From NCBI RefSeq assembly GCF_036026595.1, contig NZ_JARZFX010000002.1:124001-188000 (forward strand): a DNA stretch of 64,000 nucleotides, written 5' to 3'. Within the stretch, counting starts at the first letter, position 1. Every line of letters starts with the position of its first letter. The notes below the pieces were generated by a model, which saw nothing but the letters and a program-made list of their open reading frames with translations, was not told where the DNA came from and ran no database searches. Shown here one piece after another: positions 54,439 to 62,696 of the stretch. A program made the position numbers and the translations under genes. The DNA is from Virgibacillus_P tibetensis (GTDB lineage Bacteria; Bacillota; Bacilli; Bacillales; Amphibacillaceae).

Positions 54439-55362
54439 TTAAATTGTGTGTACATCCTCTTTGATTAATTGATAGGTTACTAATGTATCTCTGATTTCCT
54501 CTTGAATTTCCATAGATGGGACATCCAGTGGCTTGCGTAAAACCGGCTCTATCTTGCCCATCATCCCTAAAGCAGATTTGGCTGGTGCTGGATTTGTGTC
54601 GCGAAAAAGCACATCATTTAGTGGCATCATTTCATAATGCATATCCTGTGCTCCTTTAACATCTCCCGCTTCCCATTTATTAAAAATATCAGCAACTTCT
54701 TTTGGCGCAACGTTTGCTGTTGCACTAATATGTCCTGCGCCACCGATTGCCAGCATTGGGTAACATAGAACTTCAATTCCAGAATACAAATTAAAATCTC
54801 TTCCACATTTCAACAAGACCTTATTTACATGCTCGAAATCTTTATTGGACTCTTTGACCCCTATAATATTAGGACAATCCTCTGCTAATCTCGATATTGT
54901 AACCGCTTCCAAATTCACGGCTGTTCTACCTGGAATATTATAAAGTATGATTGGAATATCTACAGAGTCTGCAACTGCTTTGAAGTGTTTGTATAGGGCG
55001 TGTTGGTTTGGCTTATTGTAGTAGGGGACAATTACCATCGCGCCATCTGCCCCCATCTCTTGTGCGGCTTTCGTCATTCGAAGTGTTTCCTGGTGATTGG
55101 TGGACCCTGTACCTGGTAAAAAAGGAACTCTGCCGTTTACTGTTTTACAAGCTGTTTCCATAACCTTTTCCCGCTCTTCAATGGACATCGAACTCGGTTC
55201 TCCAGAGGTTCCAGTTACCGATATACCATGACTTCCACTAGCGATATGCCAATTAATCAGCTCCTGGAATTTAACATAATCAATCGATTCATCCTGGTGA
55301 AATGGTGTAATTACTGGGGAAATCGATCCTCTGAAACGCTTTTTCGCTTCATCATATGACAT
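54439..55362 (-). CDS. DapA-family aldolase of the hpa operon
   Basis: 307 residues from ATG 55362 (GGAGGGATTGCAATG); the frame extends 50 codons further without support. Class I aldolase of the dihydrodipicolinate synthase family: GTSGEPSSMS pyruvate-binding motif, Tyr141 (ILYNIPGRT) and Schiff-base Lys170 (IIGVKESNKDF). As first gene of the hpa operon it is more likely the aldolase for the 2,4-dihydroxyhept-2-ene-1,7-dioate step (replacing HpaI) than lysine biosynthesis. That role is inference; true DapA activity cannot be excluded. Confidence 0.88.
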   Translation of the reverse strand: MSYDEAKKRFRGSISPVITPFHQDESIDYVKFQELINWHIASGSHGISVTGTSGEPSSMSIEEREKVMETACKTVNGRVPFLPGTGSTNHQETLRMTKAAQEMGADGAMVIVPYYNKPNQHALYKHFKAVADSVDIPIILYNIPGRTAVNLEAVTISRLAEDCPNIIGVKESNKDFEHVNKVLLKCGRDFNLYSGIEVLCYPMLAIGGAGHISATANVAPKEVADIFNKWEAGDVKGAQDMHYEMMPLNDVLFRDTNPAPAKSALGMMGKIEPVLRKPLDVPSMEIQEEIRDTLVTYQLIKEDVHTI

Positions 55363-55416
55363 TGCAATCCCTCCAATTTTTAGTTTTAAATATCTACTAA
55401 TATTCTGAATAATTAA

Positions 55417-55445
55417 ATCGTATATGATTTCGCATATAATGTCAA
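55417..55445 (-). promoter_or_regulatory. Promoter and GntR-type operator of the hpa operon
   Basis: Minus strand: TTGACA (55440-55445), 17-base spacer, TACGAT (55417-55422). The spacer contains the palindrome TATATG-N6-CATATA (55421-55438 on the plus strand), the likely binding site of the adjacent FCD regulator. Confidence 0.75.
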
Positions 55446-55663
55446 CATTACTTTTTTTCTTAGCTGGAAATCTAAAAGATGAGAATTTACCTGCAACATG
55501 ACATAAATTCACGGGGAATAGTAGCAGCTGAAGATCCTAAAGGACATGGAACAGTCTGAAGCCCCCCAGCGCTGGACTCATCTAATAATGATGGGAGGAG
55601 CTAGGCTAAAGATACGTTGCAGTTTAAATAAATAGTTACAAACCACGAGAAAAAAGAGTTAGA
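55446..55663. other. Gap between the hpa promoter and the regulator terminator
   Basis: 218 bases, no gene. A segment near 55520-55600 is GC-richer (GAAGCCCCCCAGCGCTGGAC) and may be repeat debris. Confidence 0.35.
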
Positions 55664-55716
55664 GAAAAAAAGAAAAACCTATACAGTAACTGCTTTTAAC
55701 AGTTGCTATACAGGTT
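55664..55716 (-). terminator. Terminator of the FCD-GntR gene
   Basis: Minus strand AACCTGTATAGCAACTG and CAGTTACTGTATAGGTT form a long near-perfect stem with loop TTAAAAG, followed by TTTCTTTTTTT. Confidence 0.9.
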
Positions 55717-55725
55717 CATCTGTTT

Positions 55726-56379
55726 TTATGTTTGTTTTAATCGTCGTCTTTCAAAATCTTCGGCTGTCTTTATTTTATGCTGGCGGCTTAATTGCTCCAA
55801 TTCGGGGAAATCGCTACCATTTTCTAACAGGGAAATTATCTCTTCATGCTCTTTTATTGATTCCTTCACTCGTATGGAATATAACGTTGAACCGACACCT
55901 CGAATAGAATCAAGGCGGCTTGTCGTATCTTTTATCGACTCCATTAAGTAGTTATTATTGCATTCTTCCCAAATCATTTGATGGAATGCTGTATTTAACT
56001 TACTGTATTTTATAATATCAAACTCCTCAAGAGCCTCCTCCATTAATTTATTGTGAACTTTCAGCTGCTTGATTTTATTTCCAGGGAATCGCTGGGCACT
56101 CAGTACCGTCGCATAGCCTTCCAAAACAGCTAGCACACGTAAAGTATCTGAGTAATCCGATTCATTTACTTCCGCTACGACTGGACCAACATTCTGCTTG
56201 TAAAATATTAACCGTTCTGACTCAAGCTGACGAATTGCTTCCCTTACTGGAATGGAACTGGTTTCCAGTTCTTTCGCAATTTGATCAATAACAATACGTT
56301 GTCCAGGAACATACACCCGTTCAATTATTCTTGCCTTTAATAACCGATACACTTTTTGTTGTTTGTTTTCCTTTATCAT
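55726..56379 (-). CDS. FCD-type GntR regulator, probable hpa repressor
   Basis: 217 residues: winged helix (RLLKARIIERVYVPGQRIVI, TSSIPVREAIRQLESERLI) and a helical FCD ligand domain (FHQMIWEECNNNYLMESIKD, EHEEIISLLENGSD, HKIKTAEDF) with His candidates for metal binding. Located just upstream of the hpa operon in the same direction. Ligand is presumably a pathway intermediate. The ATG at 56377-56379 has no ribosome binding site, and the promoter -10 ends about ten bases before it, so the mRNA may be leaderless. Confidence 0.88.
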   Translation of the reverse strand: MIKENKQQKVYRLLKARIIERVYVPGQRIVIDQIAKELETSSIPVREAIRQLESERLIFYKQNVGPVVAEVNESDYSDTLRVLAVLEGYATVLSAQRFPGNKIKQLKVHNKLMEEALEEFDIIKYSKLNTAFHQMIWEECNNNYLMESIKDTTSRLDSIRGVGSTLYSIRVKESIKEHEEIISLLENGSDFPELEQLSRQHKIKTAEDFERRRLKQT

Positions 56380-56388
56380 AATAAATCA

Positions 56389-56417
56389 ATAATATATAAA
56401 ATAATATATGATGTCAA
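56389..56417 (-). promoter_or_regulatory. Promoter of the FCD-GntR gene with operator-like spacer
   Basis: Minus strand TTGACA (56412-56417), 17-base spacer, TATTAT (56389-56394). The spacer is a run of ATATAT dyads similar in position to the palindrome in the hpa promoter, suggesting autoregulation. Confidence 0.65.
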
Positions 56418-56449
56418 TCTATGAAAAAATTAAAGTAATCCCTTCATAT

Positions 56450-56477
56450 AAAAAGCCACTGAAACTTACTTCAGCAG
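56450..56477 (-). terminator. Terminator after the 22-residue membrane peptide gene
   Basis: Minus strand GCTGCTGAA and TTTCAGTGGC pair (two G-U pairs) around GTAAG, followed by TTTTTAT. Confidence 0.7.
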
Positions 56478-56486
56478 CTCTATTAA

Positions 56487-56555
56487 TTATAACATGGAAA
56501 TAATCCAACCTATCACAACAATCGCACCAATAACCATTAATATTGTTCGTAGCAT
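56487..56555 (-). CDS. 22-residue single-pass membrane peptide
   Basis: Very short open frame: ATG at 56553-56555, MLRTILMVIGAIVVIGWIIS then ML and TAA. GAAAGGATG lies eight bases upstream and a terminator hairpin follows eleven bases after the stop, so it looks like a complete small gene. One hydrophobic helix with an Arg near the start. It resembles tiny Bacillus membrane peptides in style; no family named. Confidence 0.5.
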   Translation of the reverse strand: MLRTILMVIGAIVVIGWIISML

Positions 56556-56733
56556 ATACTTATCATCCTTTCATTTATTAATTCTAATTTATTAATGCAC
56601 ATATCAGTAAGTTACCCATTATTAACTAAATAAAAACATTCCGTTCTGTGCTTTGATGACATTCCTCCCCGTTTGGAACAATCTGAGGCAGATTAAAGCG
56701 CAATAACCTTCAAACATAATTTAAATCTTTCTA

Positions 56734-56775
56734 TTGACTTAATTTGTGTATATTGTATATATTGTATATATACAA
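56734..56775 (+). promoter_or_regulatory. Promoter and operator region of the YtrA-type operon
   Basis: TTGACT (56734-56739) and TATATT about 18 bases later, overlapped by TGTATATATTGTATATATAC, an AT-rich dyad of the kind bound by YtrA-type GntR repressors. Autoregulation is inferred. Confidence 0.55.
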
Positions 56776-56797
56776 TTATAAAACGAGGGATAATCTG

Positions 56798-57175
56798 ATG
56801 AATATTCTAATCGCCAGTACGAGTAAAGAACCACTGTTTCAACAAATTAAAGAACAAATAAAACAGCACATTTTCTCTGGCGAACTTAAGGAAGGCGATG
56901 CCCTTCCTTCGATGAGAGTTCTTGCAAAAGATTTAAAAGTAAGCGTCATAACAACTAAGCGCGCGTATGAGGATTTGGAACACGAAGGTTATTTACTATC
57001 TGCAGTCGGCAAAGGAACTTTTGTAGCTGGCCAGCAACCACACGTCCTGAGAGAATGGCAGGTTCGTGAGCTGGAAAATGATCTAGAAAAAGTCGTTCAA
57101 GAAGGCAAACGGTTAGGTTTAGCGAAATCTGATCTAATCGAGCTTATTGATATTTATTACGAGGAGGACCTATAA
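56798..57175 (+). CDS. YtrA-subfamily GntR transcriptional regulator
   Basis: 125 residues from ATG 56798 (GAGGGAT upstream); a frame extension of 18 codons upstream runs through the promoter and is unlikely. Winged helix: FQQIKEQIKQHIFSGELKEG, LPSMRVLAKDLKVSVITTKR, GYLLSAVGKGTFVAG, and a short C-terminal dimer helix instead of a ligand domain, which is the YtrA hallmark. The ABC transporter gene begins one base after the stop, so the regulator likely controls its own operon. Confidence 0.9.
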   Translation: MNILIASTSKEPLFQQIKEQIKQHIFSGELKEGDALPSMRVLAKDLKVSVITTKRAYEDLEHEGYLLSAVGKGTFVAGQQPHVLREWQVRELENDLEKVVQEGKRLGLAKSDLIELIDIYYEEDL

Positions 57176-57176
57176 C

Positions 57177-58028
57177 ATGAATACAGTTGAATTTCATCAT
57201 GTCACCAAAAAACGGAAGGACTTTTCTATTGAGAATTTAAACATCAATATTCCAAAGGGCTACATTACCGGGTTCATCGGTCCTAATGGTAGTGGGAAAA
57301 CGACAACGATTCAAATGATGATGAACATTTTACAATTGGATGAAGGAAACATCAAATTGTTTGGAACACCACATAAAGACCACACCATTAAACAAAGAAT
57401 TGGCTTTGTCTATGATGATCTTTATATGTATGAAGAATTTACAATTAAAAAGATGAAATCATTTATTGCACCATTGTATAACACGTGGAACGAGAATTTG
57501 TTTCAAAGCTATTTAGCAAAATTTGAGCTTCCGACACGTAAAAAATTGAAGAAGTTTTCGAGGGGAATGAAAATGAAGTGCTCCCTCCTTTTTGCCCTTT
57601 CACACGAGCCCGAATTTATTGTAATGGATGAGCCAACAGGAGGTCTGGACCCTATTTTCAGAAGGGAATTATTGGATCTTCTGCAGAACTTAATGGTAAA
57701 TGAAGACCAAACGATTTTCTTATCCACCCATATTACAACAGACCTGGATCGCATCGCAGATCACGTTATCTTCATTTATCAGGGAAAGATCATTCTTCAG
57801 CAAAGTATGGATGACATAAAGGGACAGTTCCATGTCATAAAAGGGAAACGGGACATGATAGACGCGGATACTAAGGAACTTTTTATTGGAATTCAAAATA
57901 CAGAAGTAGGATTTAGCGCCTTATTTGAGGGGAACCCATCTATTTTCAATACATTTGGCAATGAAATTGTGATTGATCATGCAACACTCGAAGATATCAT
58001 GTATTTCATGACTAGAAAGGAGAACTAA
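57177..58028 (+). CDS. ABC transporter ATP-binding protein (YtrB-like)
   Basis: 283 residues from ATG 57177 (GAGGAGGACC upstream). Walker A GPNGSGKTTT, signature FSRGMKMKCSLL (degenerate: no LSGGQ), Walker B FIVMDEPTGGLDP, H-loop STHITTD. The degenerate signature is usual for YtrB-like ATPases. It should drive the ABC-2 permease at 58455. Substrate unknown; such systems respond to cell-wall antibiotics in other Bacillaceae. Confidence 0.9.
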   Translation: MNTVEFHHVTKKRKDFSIENLNINIPKGYITGFIGPNGSGKTTTIQMMMNILQLDEGNIKLFGTPHKDHTIKQRIGFVYDDLYMYEEFTIKKMKSFIAPLYNTWNENLFQSYLAKFELPTRKKLKKFSRGMKMKCSLLFALSHEPEFIVMDEPTGGLDPIFRRELLDLLQNLMVNEDQTIFLSTHITTDLDRIADHVIFIYQGKIILQQSMDDIKGQFHVIKGKRDMIDADTKELFIGIQNTEVGFSALFEGNPSIFNTFGNEIVIDHATLEDIMYFMTRKEN

Positions 58029-58031
58029 TCG

Positions 58032-58400
58032 TGCTACAAATGCTAAAACGCAACTTTTATTTAACTATAATATAAATCCTATTTATTTCTTTTCACCCTC
58101 TTTTCCTATGAATATGCCAAATACCCTCATGTATGTCGGTATAATGCTCGGTTTTATTTTCAATGTATTTTATGACAACAAGATTATGTAAATCGTTTAC
58201 TTTTAAGTATGCCTTTTAATTTGAAAAAAATTGTATTCAGCAGGTAGGGCTTTTTACTGTAACTGTGATTCATTTATTCTAATGCACATTATAATCTTCC
58301 CTACTTAGATAAATCCGTTAAACAGCGTTCCGTATTAGCCATAAAGCCTTCTTTAATTCTGGCCAAATTTTCAGTTGGTTTTTATATCTGTCTTATAAAC
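58032..58400 (+). pseudogene. Decayed ABC-2 permease gene
   Basis: GTG start three bases after the ATPase gene region (LQMLKRNFYLTII, then TAA). Further pieces in other frames read MNMPNTLMYVGIMLGFIFNV and YVNRLLLSMPFNLKKIVFSR, matching the style of the intact permease that follows (NHFLVSLPISKSSIVKSRYQ). Several stops and frameshifts; non-functional. The operon originally had two permeases. Confidence 0.6.
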
Positions 58401-58454
58401 TTTCGGCATTGATTTTTTTGAGAAAAGATATTATATAGAGGGAGGAAAAAATAA

Positions 58455-59120
58455 ATGAAACAACTTGTTAAGTATGATTTTTTAGTACATACCTGGGGAG
58501 CGATCTTATCGGTTTTTATTTTGATACCAATAGGTTATGCAGTTAATCTCCCACCGATATCCACGTATATCATAGTTTTAGTAACTTCAATCATCACCCT
58601 TTTTTATTATGATACGCGCGCGAATGCAAATCATTTTTTAGTAAGCTTACCTATTTCAAAAAGCAGTATTGTCAAAAGCAGATACCAATCGGTTATCATT
58701 TTTGCATTATGTATACTTATTTATCAATGGATAATAGGTCACGTGTTACCACCCTTTTTCGAAGCTTCCAACTATGTGTATAGTTGGAAGGAAATCATGA
58801 TACTGGCCAGTCTCTCTGCATTAATCGCAGCAATTGTAATTCCGTTCTTTTATTTATTTCGGTCATTTATAATTGCGGCTGTGTGTGTCCTAATTATTGT
58901 ATTCATAACTACCTTTTATTTGCTCGGCGCACTAATAACTGTTTTAAGCATGGAGGACCAGGATATGATCATCTTTAACGATCTAGACCCCGGGTTTGTT
59001 TTACTAGTTGAAAAGCATATTCCAGTTCAACCATTTCTGATCTTGCCACTCGTTTCTATAGTAATTTTATATGTATCAATAGCCGTATCCACACAACTTT
59101 TCTCGAAAAAAGACATTTGA
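58455..59120 (+). CDS. ABC-2 type permease (YtrC/D-like)
   Basis: 221 residues with six predicted membrane segments; cytosolic loop ANHFLVSLPISKSSIVKSRY is the ABC-2 family pattern. ATG with GGGAGG eleven bases upstream. Pairs with the ATPase at 57177; as its sister permease gene is decayed, the active transporter may now be a homodimer of this protein. Confidence 0.85.
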   Translation: MKQLVKYDFLVHTWGAILSVFILIPIGYAVNLPPISTYIIVLVTSIITLFYYDTRANANHFLVSLPISKSSIVKSRYQSVIIFALCILIYQWIIGHVLPPFFEASNYVYSWKEIMILASLSALIAAIVIPFFYLFRSFIIAAVCVLIIVFITTFYLLGALITVLSMEDQDMIIFNDLDPGFVLLVEKHIPVQPFLILPLVSIVILYVSIAVSTQLFSKKDI

Positions 59121-59226
59121 ACTTGACAAGCTAATCCATATATGAGATTATAGTTGAGTTAACGAAATGAAGTAACAAATAAGTTATTCTGGCATTCTAC
59201 GTAATGTTTTTGAAGAAGCTTATTCA
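59121..59226. other. Gap before the structured noncoding segment
   Basis: 106 bases, AT-rich, no gene or terminator with U-run seen after the permease. Confidence 0.3.
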
Positions 59227-59533
59227 CACTGGCGCGACTAAAGGGTCGCAAGGACGTAAAAGCAGGTAGGGTTTACGTTGCTTAAGTTAGAGAACATCAT
59301 CCAGTGGAACACGTACCGCGGTTAAAGTGAAATGATTCTTATAAGACTCGAGACTCGAATCTTGCGAGTTAAGAAAAAGAAGTTAATGTTAATCCATGCT
59401 GCACATTAAAACAATGTATGCTCCGGCATAATGAGATGAATTTCCCACCCGATTGATTCGGGATAAAATAAAATTGAAGCTTATGTGTTACTTTAGAAAT
59501 CAAAGGGGTACTCTTACTATGAGTGCCCCTTTT
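59227..59533 (+). ncRNA. Candidate structured RNA with terminator
   Basis: CACTGG (59227-59232) pairs with CCAGTG (59301-59306) and encloses two hairpins, GCGAC/GTCGC (59234/59245) and ACGTAAA/TTTACGT (59254/59272), a three-way-junction layout. An ACTCG...CGAGT hairpin follows near 59347-59369. A strong terminator, AAAGGGGTACTC/GAGTGCCCCTTT (59502-59532), ends the segment 60 bases before the cvfB-like gene. No known riboswitch was recognised, and the strand is assumed from the terminator and the gene downstream. Confidence 0.4.
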
Positions 59534-59595
59534 CCAATACATACTATCACCAAGTACAGACAAATACTTACTATAAAAGAAAGAAGGTCAGCTAA

Positions 59596-60450
59596 ATGAA
59601 TACACTACCACTAGGAACAATTCAGACAATGACAGTACTCCGTAAAATTGATACAGGCTATGTCCTTAAGCAGGATACAGAGGAAGCACTTTTGCACCAC
59701 AATGAAACTGATGAAGAGCTCGAAATTGACCAGGAAGTTGATGTATTTTTATACAATGACAAAAAAGGTAATGTTACTGCGACTACGTCCTTACCCACCG
59801 TCCTAATGGATGCGTACGATTGGGCAGAAGTAGTAGAAGTAATTCCGAAGCTTGGGGCTTTTGTTACTATCGGAATCGCAAAAGAAATGCTTGTTTCAGT
59901 AGATGACCTGCCGTTATTTGAAGATGTTTGGCCAAAGGTTGGCGATAAGCTTTTCGTTACATTAGGAAAAGACCAAAAGGATCGCCTGCTCGCTATTCCT
60001 GCAACAGAAGGAATTATTGAAAGGACAATAGACCAGGCACCAGATGAATTACTGAATAAACCAGTGAGTGGCAGGGTATATTTTACGAACAGAGAAGGTA
60101 CTGCAATTATAACAGAAGAAAATTATCGCGGATTCATCCATCACACAGAACGAAAACAGGAACCACGTCTTGGTGAGCTCGTCTCTGGCCGCGTTATAGA
60201 AGTGAAACCGGATGGGACAGTCAACATCTCCCTCCGCCCATTAAAACAAGACAGTATGGGTGAGGATGCTGATGCCATTCTTGAACATCTGGAAAAAAAC
60301 GATGGAGCCATTCCATTCACTGATAAAAGTGATCCCGAGGATATACGTGGAACATTTAATATTAGCAAAGCATCCTTCAAACGCGCACTTGGCAGACTCA
60401 TGAAAGAAGGAAAGATTGAACAGCGGGATGGAAACACATATTTGAAGTAA
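59596..60450 (+). CDS. CvfB/YitL-like S1 RNA-binding protein
   Basis: 284 residues: S1-type OB domains in tandem (GTIQTMTVLRKIDTGYVLKQ; GAFVTIGIAKEMLVSVDDLP; GELVSGRVIEVKPDGTVNIS) and a C-terminal winged helix (DIRGTFNISKASFKRALGRL, KIEQRDGNTYLK). Matches conserved virulence factor B / YitL. Cytoplasmic RNA-binding protein of undefined process. GAAGGT upstream of the ATG. Confidence 0.9.
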   Translation: MNTLPLGTIQTMTVLRKIDTGYVLKQDTEEALLHHNETDEELEIDQEVDVFLYNDKKGNVTATTSLPTVLMDAYDWAEVVEVIPKLGAFVTIGIAKEMLVSVDDLPLFEDVWPKVGDKLFVTLGKDQKDRLLAIPATEGIIERTIDQAPDELLNKPVSGRVYFTNREGTAIITEENYRGFIHHTERKQEPRLGELVSGRVIEVKPDGTVNISLRPLKQDSMGEDADAILEHLEKNDGAIPFTDKSDPEDIRGTFNISKASFKRALGRLMKEGKIEQRDGNTYLK

Positions 60451-60476
60451 TACCGTACTACACATTTACGAATAAG

Positions 60477-60509
60477 AAAAAGAGCGGAAAAAAACCCGCT
60501 CTTTTTTTG
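60477..60509. terminator. Bidirectional terminator
   Basis: AAAAAGAGCGG and CCGCTCTTTTTTT around AAAAAAAC; between the cvfB-like and YesK-like genes, converging. Confidence 0.92.
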
Positions 60510-60516
60510 TTGTCTA

Positions 60517-60813
60517 TTATGCTTTTGCTTTTGCATTTGCGTTTGCATACGTATCCAGGATTGACGTAATGATTAAGCCGATTGCTGCTGCAAATAGCGA
60601 TGCAATCCCCCAACCGCCAAGTCCAGCACCCATAATTTCAATTTTATCAAATAGAGATGCTGCACCAAGCAATAATAATCCGATAATTATTAATATAATG
60701 CTCGGGAAATAGCTAGTGTATTTGTCCTTCGATGAATTTTTAGAGAGGACAAAGCTTATTGCGATGATTGCTATTGTTAAGATAATAGCGATTGTAAACA
60801 CTGACTGTATCAT
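60517..60813 (-). CDS. YesK-like small membrane protein
   Basis: 98 residues with three hydrophobic segments (1-22, 34-54, 64-86), GIASLFAAAIGLIITSILD near the end, and an Ala/Asn/Lys tail. Pattern of YesK-like proteins, function unknown. GAGGTG six bases before the ATG. Monocistronic. Confidence 0.7.
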   Translation of the reverse strand: MIQSVFTIAIILTIAIIAISFVLSKNSSKDKYTSYFPSIILIIIGLLLLGAASLFDKIEIMGAGLGGWGIASLFAAAIGLIITSILDTYANANAKAKA

Positions 60814-61036
60814 AATTTCACCTCATAAATTTATAAATATATCACTGTATATAGTCTACAATTGAACATGCGTAAAGTCAATTATTCAGTAATCTTTTAT
60901 GTGAAATATATAAGAATTATTTATTCACTTTTATCCTTTTTAGAATTTTCAAACATAATGATGAATAACATAATAGCACAGCTTATTTAAAGGAGGTATC
61001 AAACTGAATCACCACTCTAATTGAAGGAGGGTCTTA

Positions 61037-62242
61037 ATGAAGAAGAATTTCTTTTGGCAAATTATCATTGCTTTTATCCTTGCAATAATTGTTGGTCTGT
61101 TTTTCGGTGAAAGAGCAGAATTGGTCCAGCCGCTTGGTGATCTGTTTTTGCGTTTGATTCGTTTTATTATCGTGCCGTTAATTTTAGCTACAATTGTTGT
61201 TGGTGTTACTAGTGCGGGGGACATAAAGAAACTGAGCCGATTAGGTGGAAAAACAATTTCCTACTATTTGATTACAAGCTTCATCGCTATTTCAATTGGT
61301 TTAACAGCAGGTTATTTATTTTCTCCAGGGAAAGGTCTCGATATTGTGGTGGAAAGCGAAGCAGCAGTAAATGAAACTGAAGGCTTTGTTCAGACCATGC
61401 TGAATATCATTCCAACTAATCCCATGGAATCATTAACATCTGGTAATGTACTTCAAATTATCTTTTTTGCTATATTTTTAGGAATCGGAATCATGTTAGT
61501 TGGGGAAAAGGCTTTGCCAGTGCAGCGATTCTTTGATGGGTTAGCTGAAATAATGTATAAAATCACCGGACTTATTATGGTACTTGTTCCTCTTGGGATA
61601 TTCGGTTTACTTGCACCTATCGTTGGACAGTATGGGCTATCCGTTCTTCTGCCTTTAATTAAATTAATTCTGGCTATGCTTGTAGCATGCATTATACACG
61701 CCGGGATTGTTTATTCTTCGGCTGTACGTTCATTTGGTAAAATGAGCCCTATTGTATTTTTCAAAGGTATCTTCCCCGCAGCAACAGTCGCTTTTAGTAC
61801 AGCAAGTAGTGCAGGAACGTTGCCAGTCACTATGAAAAACGCACAGGAAAACTTAGGTGTCTCTAAACAAACAAGCAGTTTCACACTTCCCTTGGGGGCG
61901 ACCATCAATATGGATGGAACAGCTATTTATCAAGGGATAGCCGTAGTGTTTATCGCTCAATACTTCAGTACTGAATTAACATTTGCTCAAATTATGACCG
62001 TAGCTTTGATAGCTACACTTGCTTCCATTGGAACTGCAGGTGTACCAGGTGCTGGTCTGATTATGCTAACAATGGTGTTAGCAGCAGTTAATTTACCCCT
62101 AGAAGGGATTGCATTAATTGCTGGGATCGACCGCATTCTGGATATGATGCGTACTTCCGTAAATGTCATGGGTGACGCATCAGCCAGCGTTGTCGTTGAT
62201 GCTTCCGAGAAAAGGCGGGAAGCGGAAGCCACCGCATCCTAA
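61037..62242 (+). CDS. Dicarboxylate/amino acid:cation symporter (GltP/DctA family)
   Basis: 401 residues, eight membrane helices plus two re-entrant loops. Family signatures: STASSAGTLPVTMKNAQENL (HP1 serine-rich loop), TINMDGTAIYQGIAVVFIAQ (NMDGT), GTAGVPGAGLIML (HP2) and GIDRILDMMRTSVNVMGDA. Takes up glutamate, aspartate or C4-dicarboxylates with Na+ or H+. GAAGGAGGG upstream of the ATG. Confidence 0.93.
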   Translation: MKKNFFWQIIIAFILAIIVGLFFGERAELVQPLGDLFLRLIRFIIVPLILATIVVGVTSAGDIKKLSRLGGKTISYYLITSFIAISIGLTAGYLFSPGKGLDIVVESEAAVNETEGFVQTMLNIIPTNPMESLTSGNVLQIIFFAIFLGIGIMLVGEKALPVQRFFDGLAEIMYKITGLIMVLVPLGIFGLLAPIVGQYGLSVLLPLIKLILAMLVACIIHAGIVYSSAVRSFGKMSPIVFFKGIFPAATVAFSTASSAGTLPVTMKNAQENLGVSKQTSSFTLPLGATINMDGTAIYQGIAVVFIAQYFSTELTFAQIMTVALIATLASIGTAGVPGAGLIMLTMVLAAVNLPLEGIALIAGIDRILDMMRTSVNVMGDASASVVVDASEKRREAEATAS

Positions 62243-62347
62243 ACAAACCGTAGTCAACGGGATGGTCTTGCTATTTACCAACGCTCAGATTTTGAAGAAA
62301 TTGGTAAACTAAAAAGTTTTTGAAAATAAACAGTTGATTAATTCATT

Positions 62348-62395
62348 AAAATGCCTGCTACATGGCGGCTTCCACCGCTAAGTGACAGGCATTTT
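62348..62395. terminator. Terminator between the symporter and ywbE-like genes
   Basis: AAAATGCCTG (62348-62357) and CAGGCATTTT (62386-62395) form a perfect stem; an inner GGCGG/CCGC stem adds to it. Works for both converging genes. Confidence 0.88.
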
Positions 62396-62397
62396 AA

Positions 62398-62592
62398 TTA
62401 TTCCGTATACACCCTGCCAACTTGTCCATCCTCTAAACGGACTTTAATACCATGTGGGTGATAAGAAGAATTGGTAAGCAAATCTTTTACTATTCCAGAA
62501 GTTGTTTTACCGGATCGCTGATCTTTTTTCAATACTACCTTCACTTCTAAACCTGGATTGATATTCTTACGGTACCTACCATCTATTGACAT
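62398..62592 (-). CDS. ywbE: YwbE family protein
   Basis: 64 residues: RKNINPGLEVKVVLKKDQRS, GIVKDLLTNSSYHPHGIKVR, EDGQVGRV. Matches YwbE (DUF2196), a small beta protein conserved in Firmicutes with unknown function. AAAAGGAGC upstream of the ATG. Confidence 0.9.
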   Translation of the reverse strand: MSIDGRYRKNINPGLEVKVVLKKDQRSGKTTSGIVKDLLTNSSYHPHGIKVRLEDGQVGRVYTE

Positions 62593-62696
62593 GTGTATGC
62601 TCCTTTTAATCTGCTGTTTATCTTTTGCAGCGGTATAGCCTTCTTTTCAAGTCTTACTTTAGTATTGTAGAACAATACATCCAGCTCTACAATCAT

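Noticed and set aside
59301..59320. T-box motif (GTACCGCGG resembles TGGTACCGCGG)
   Set aside because: The GTGG and ACCGCGG parts are separated by extra bases, no specifier stem was found, and the downstream gene is not an amino-acid gene.
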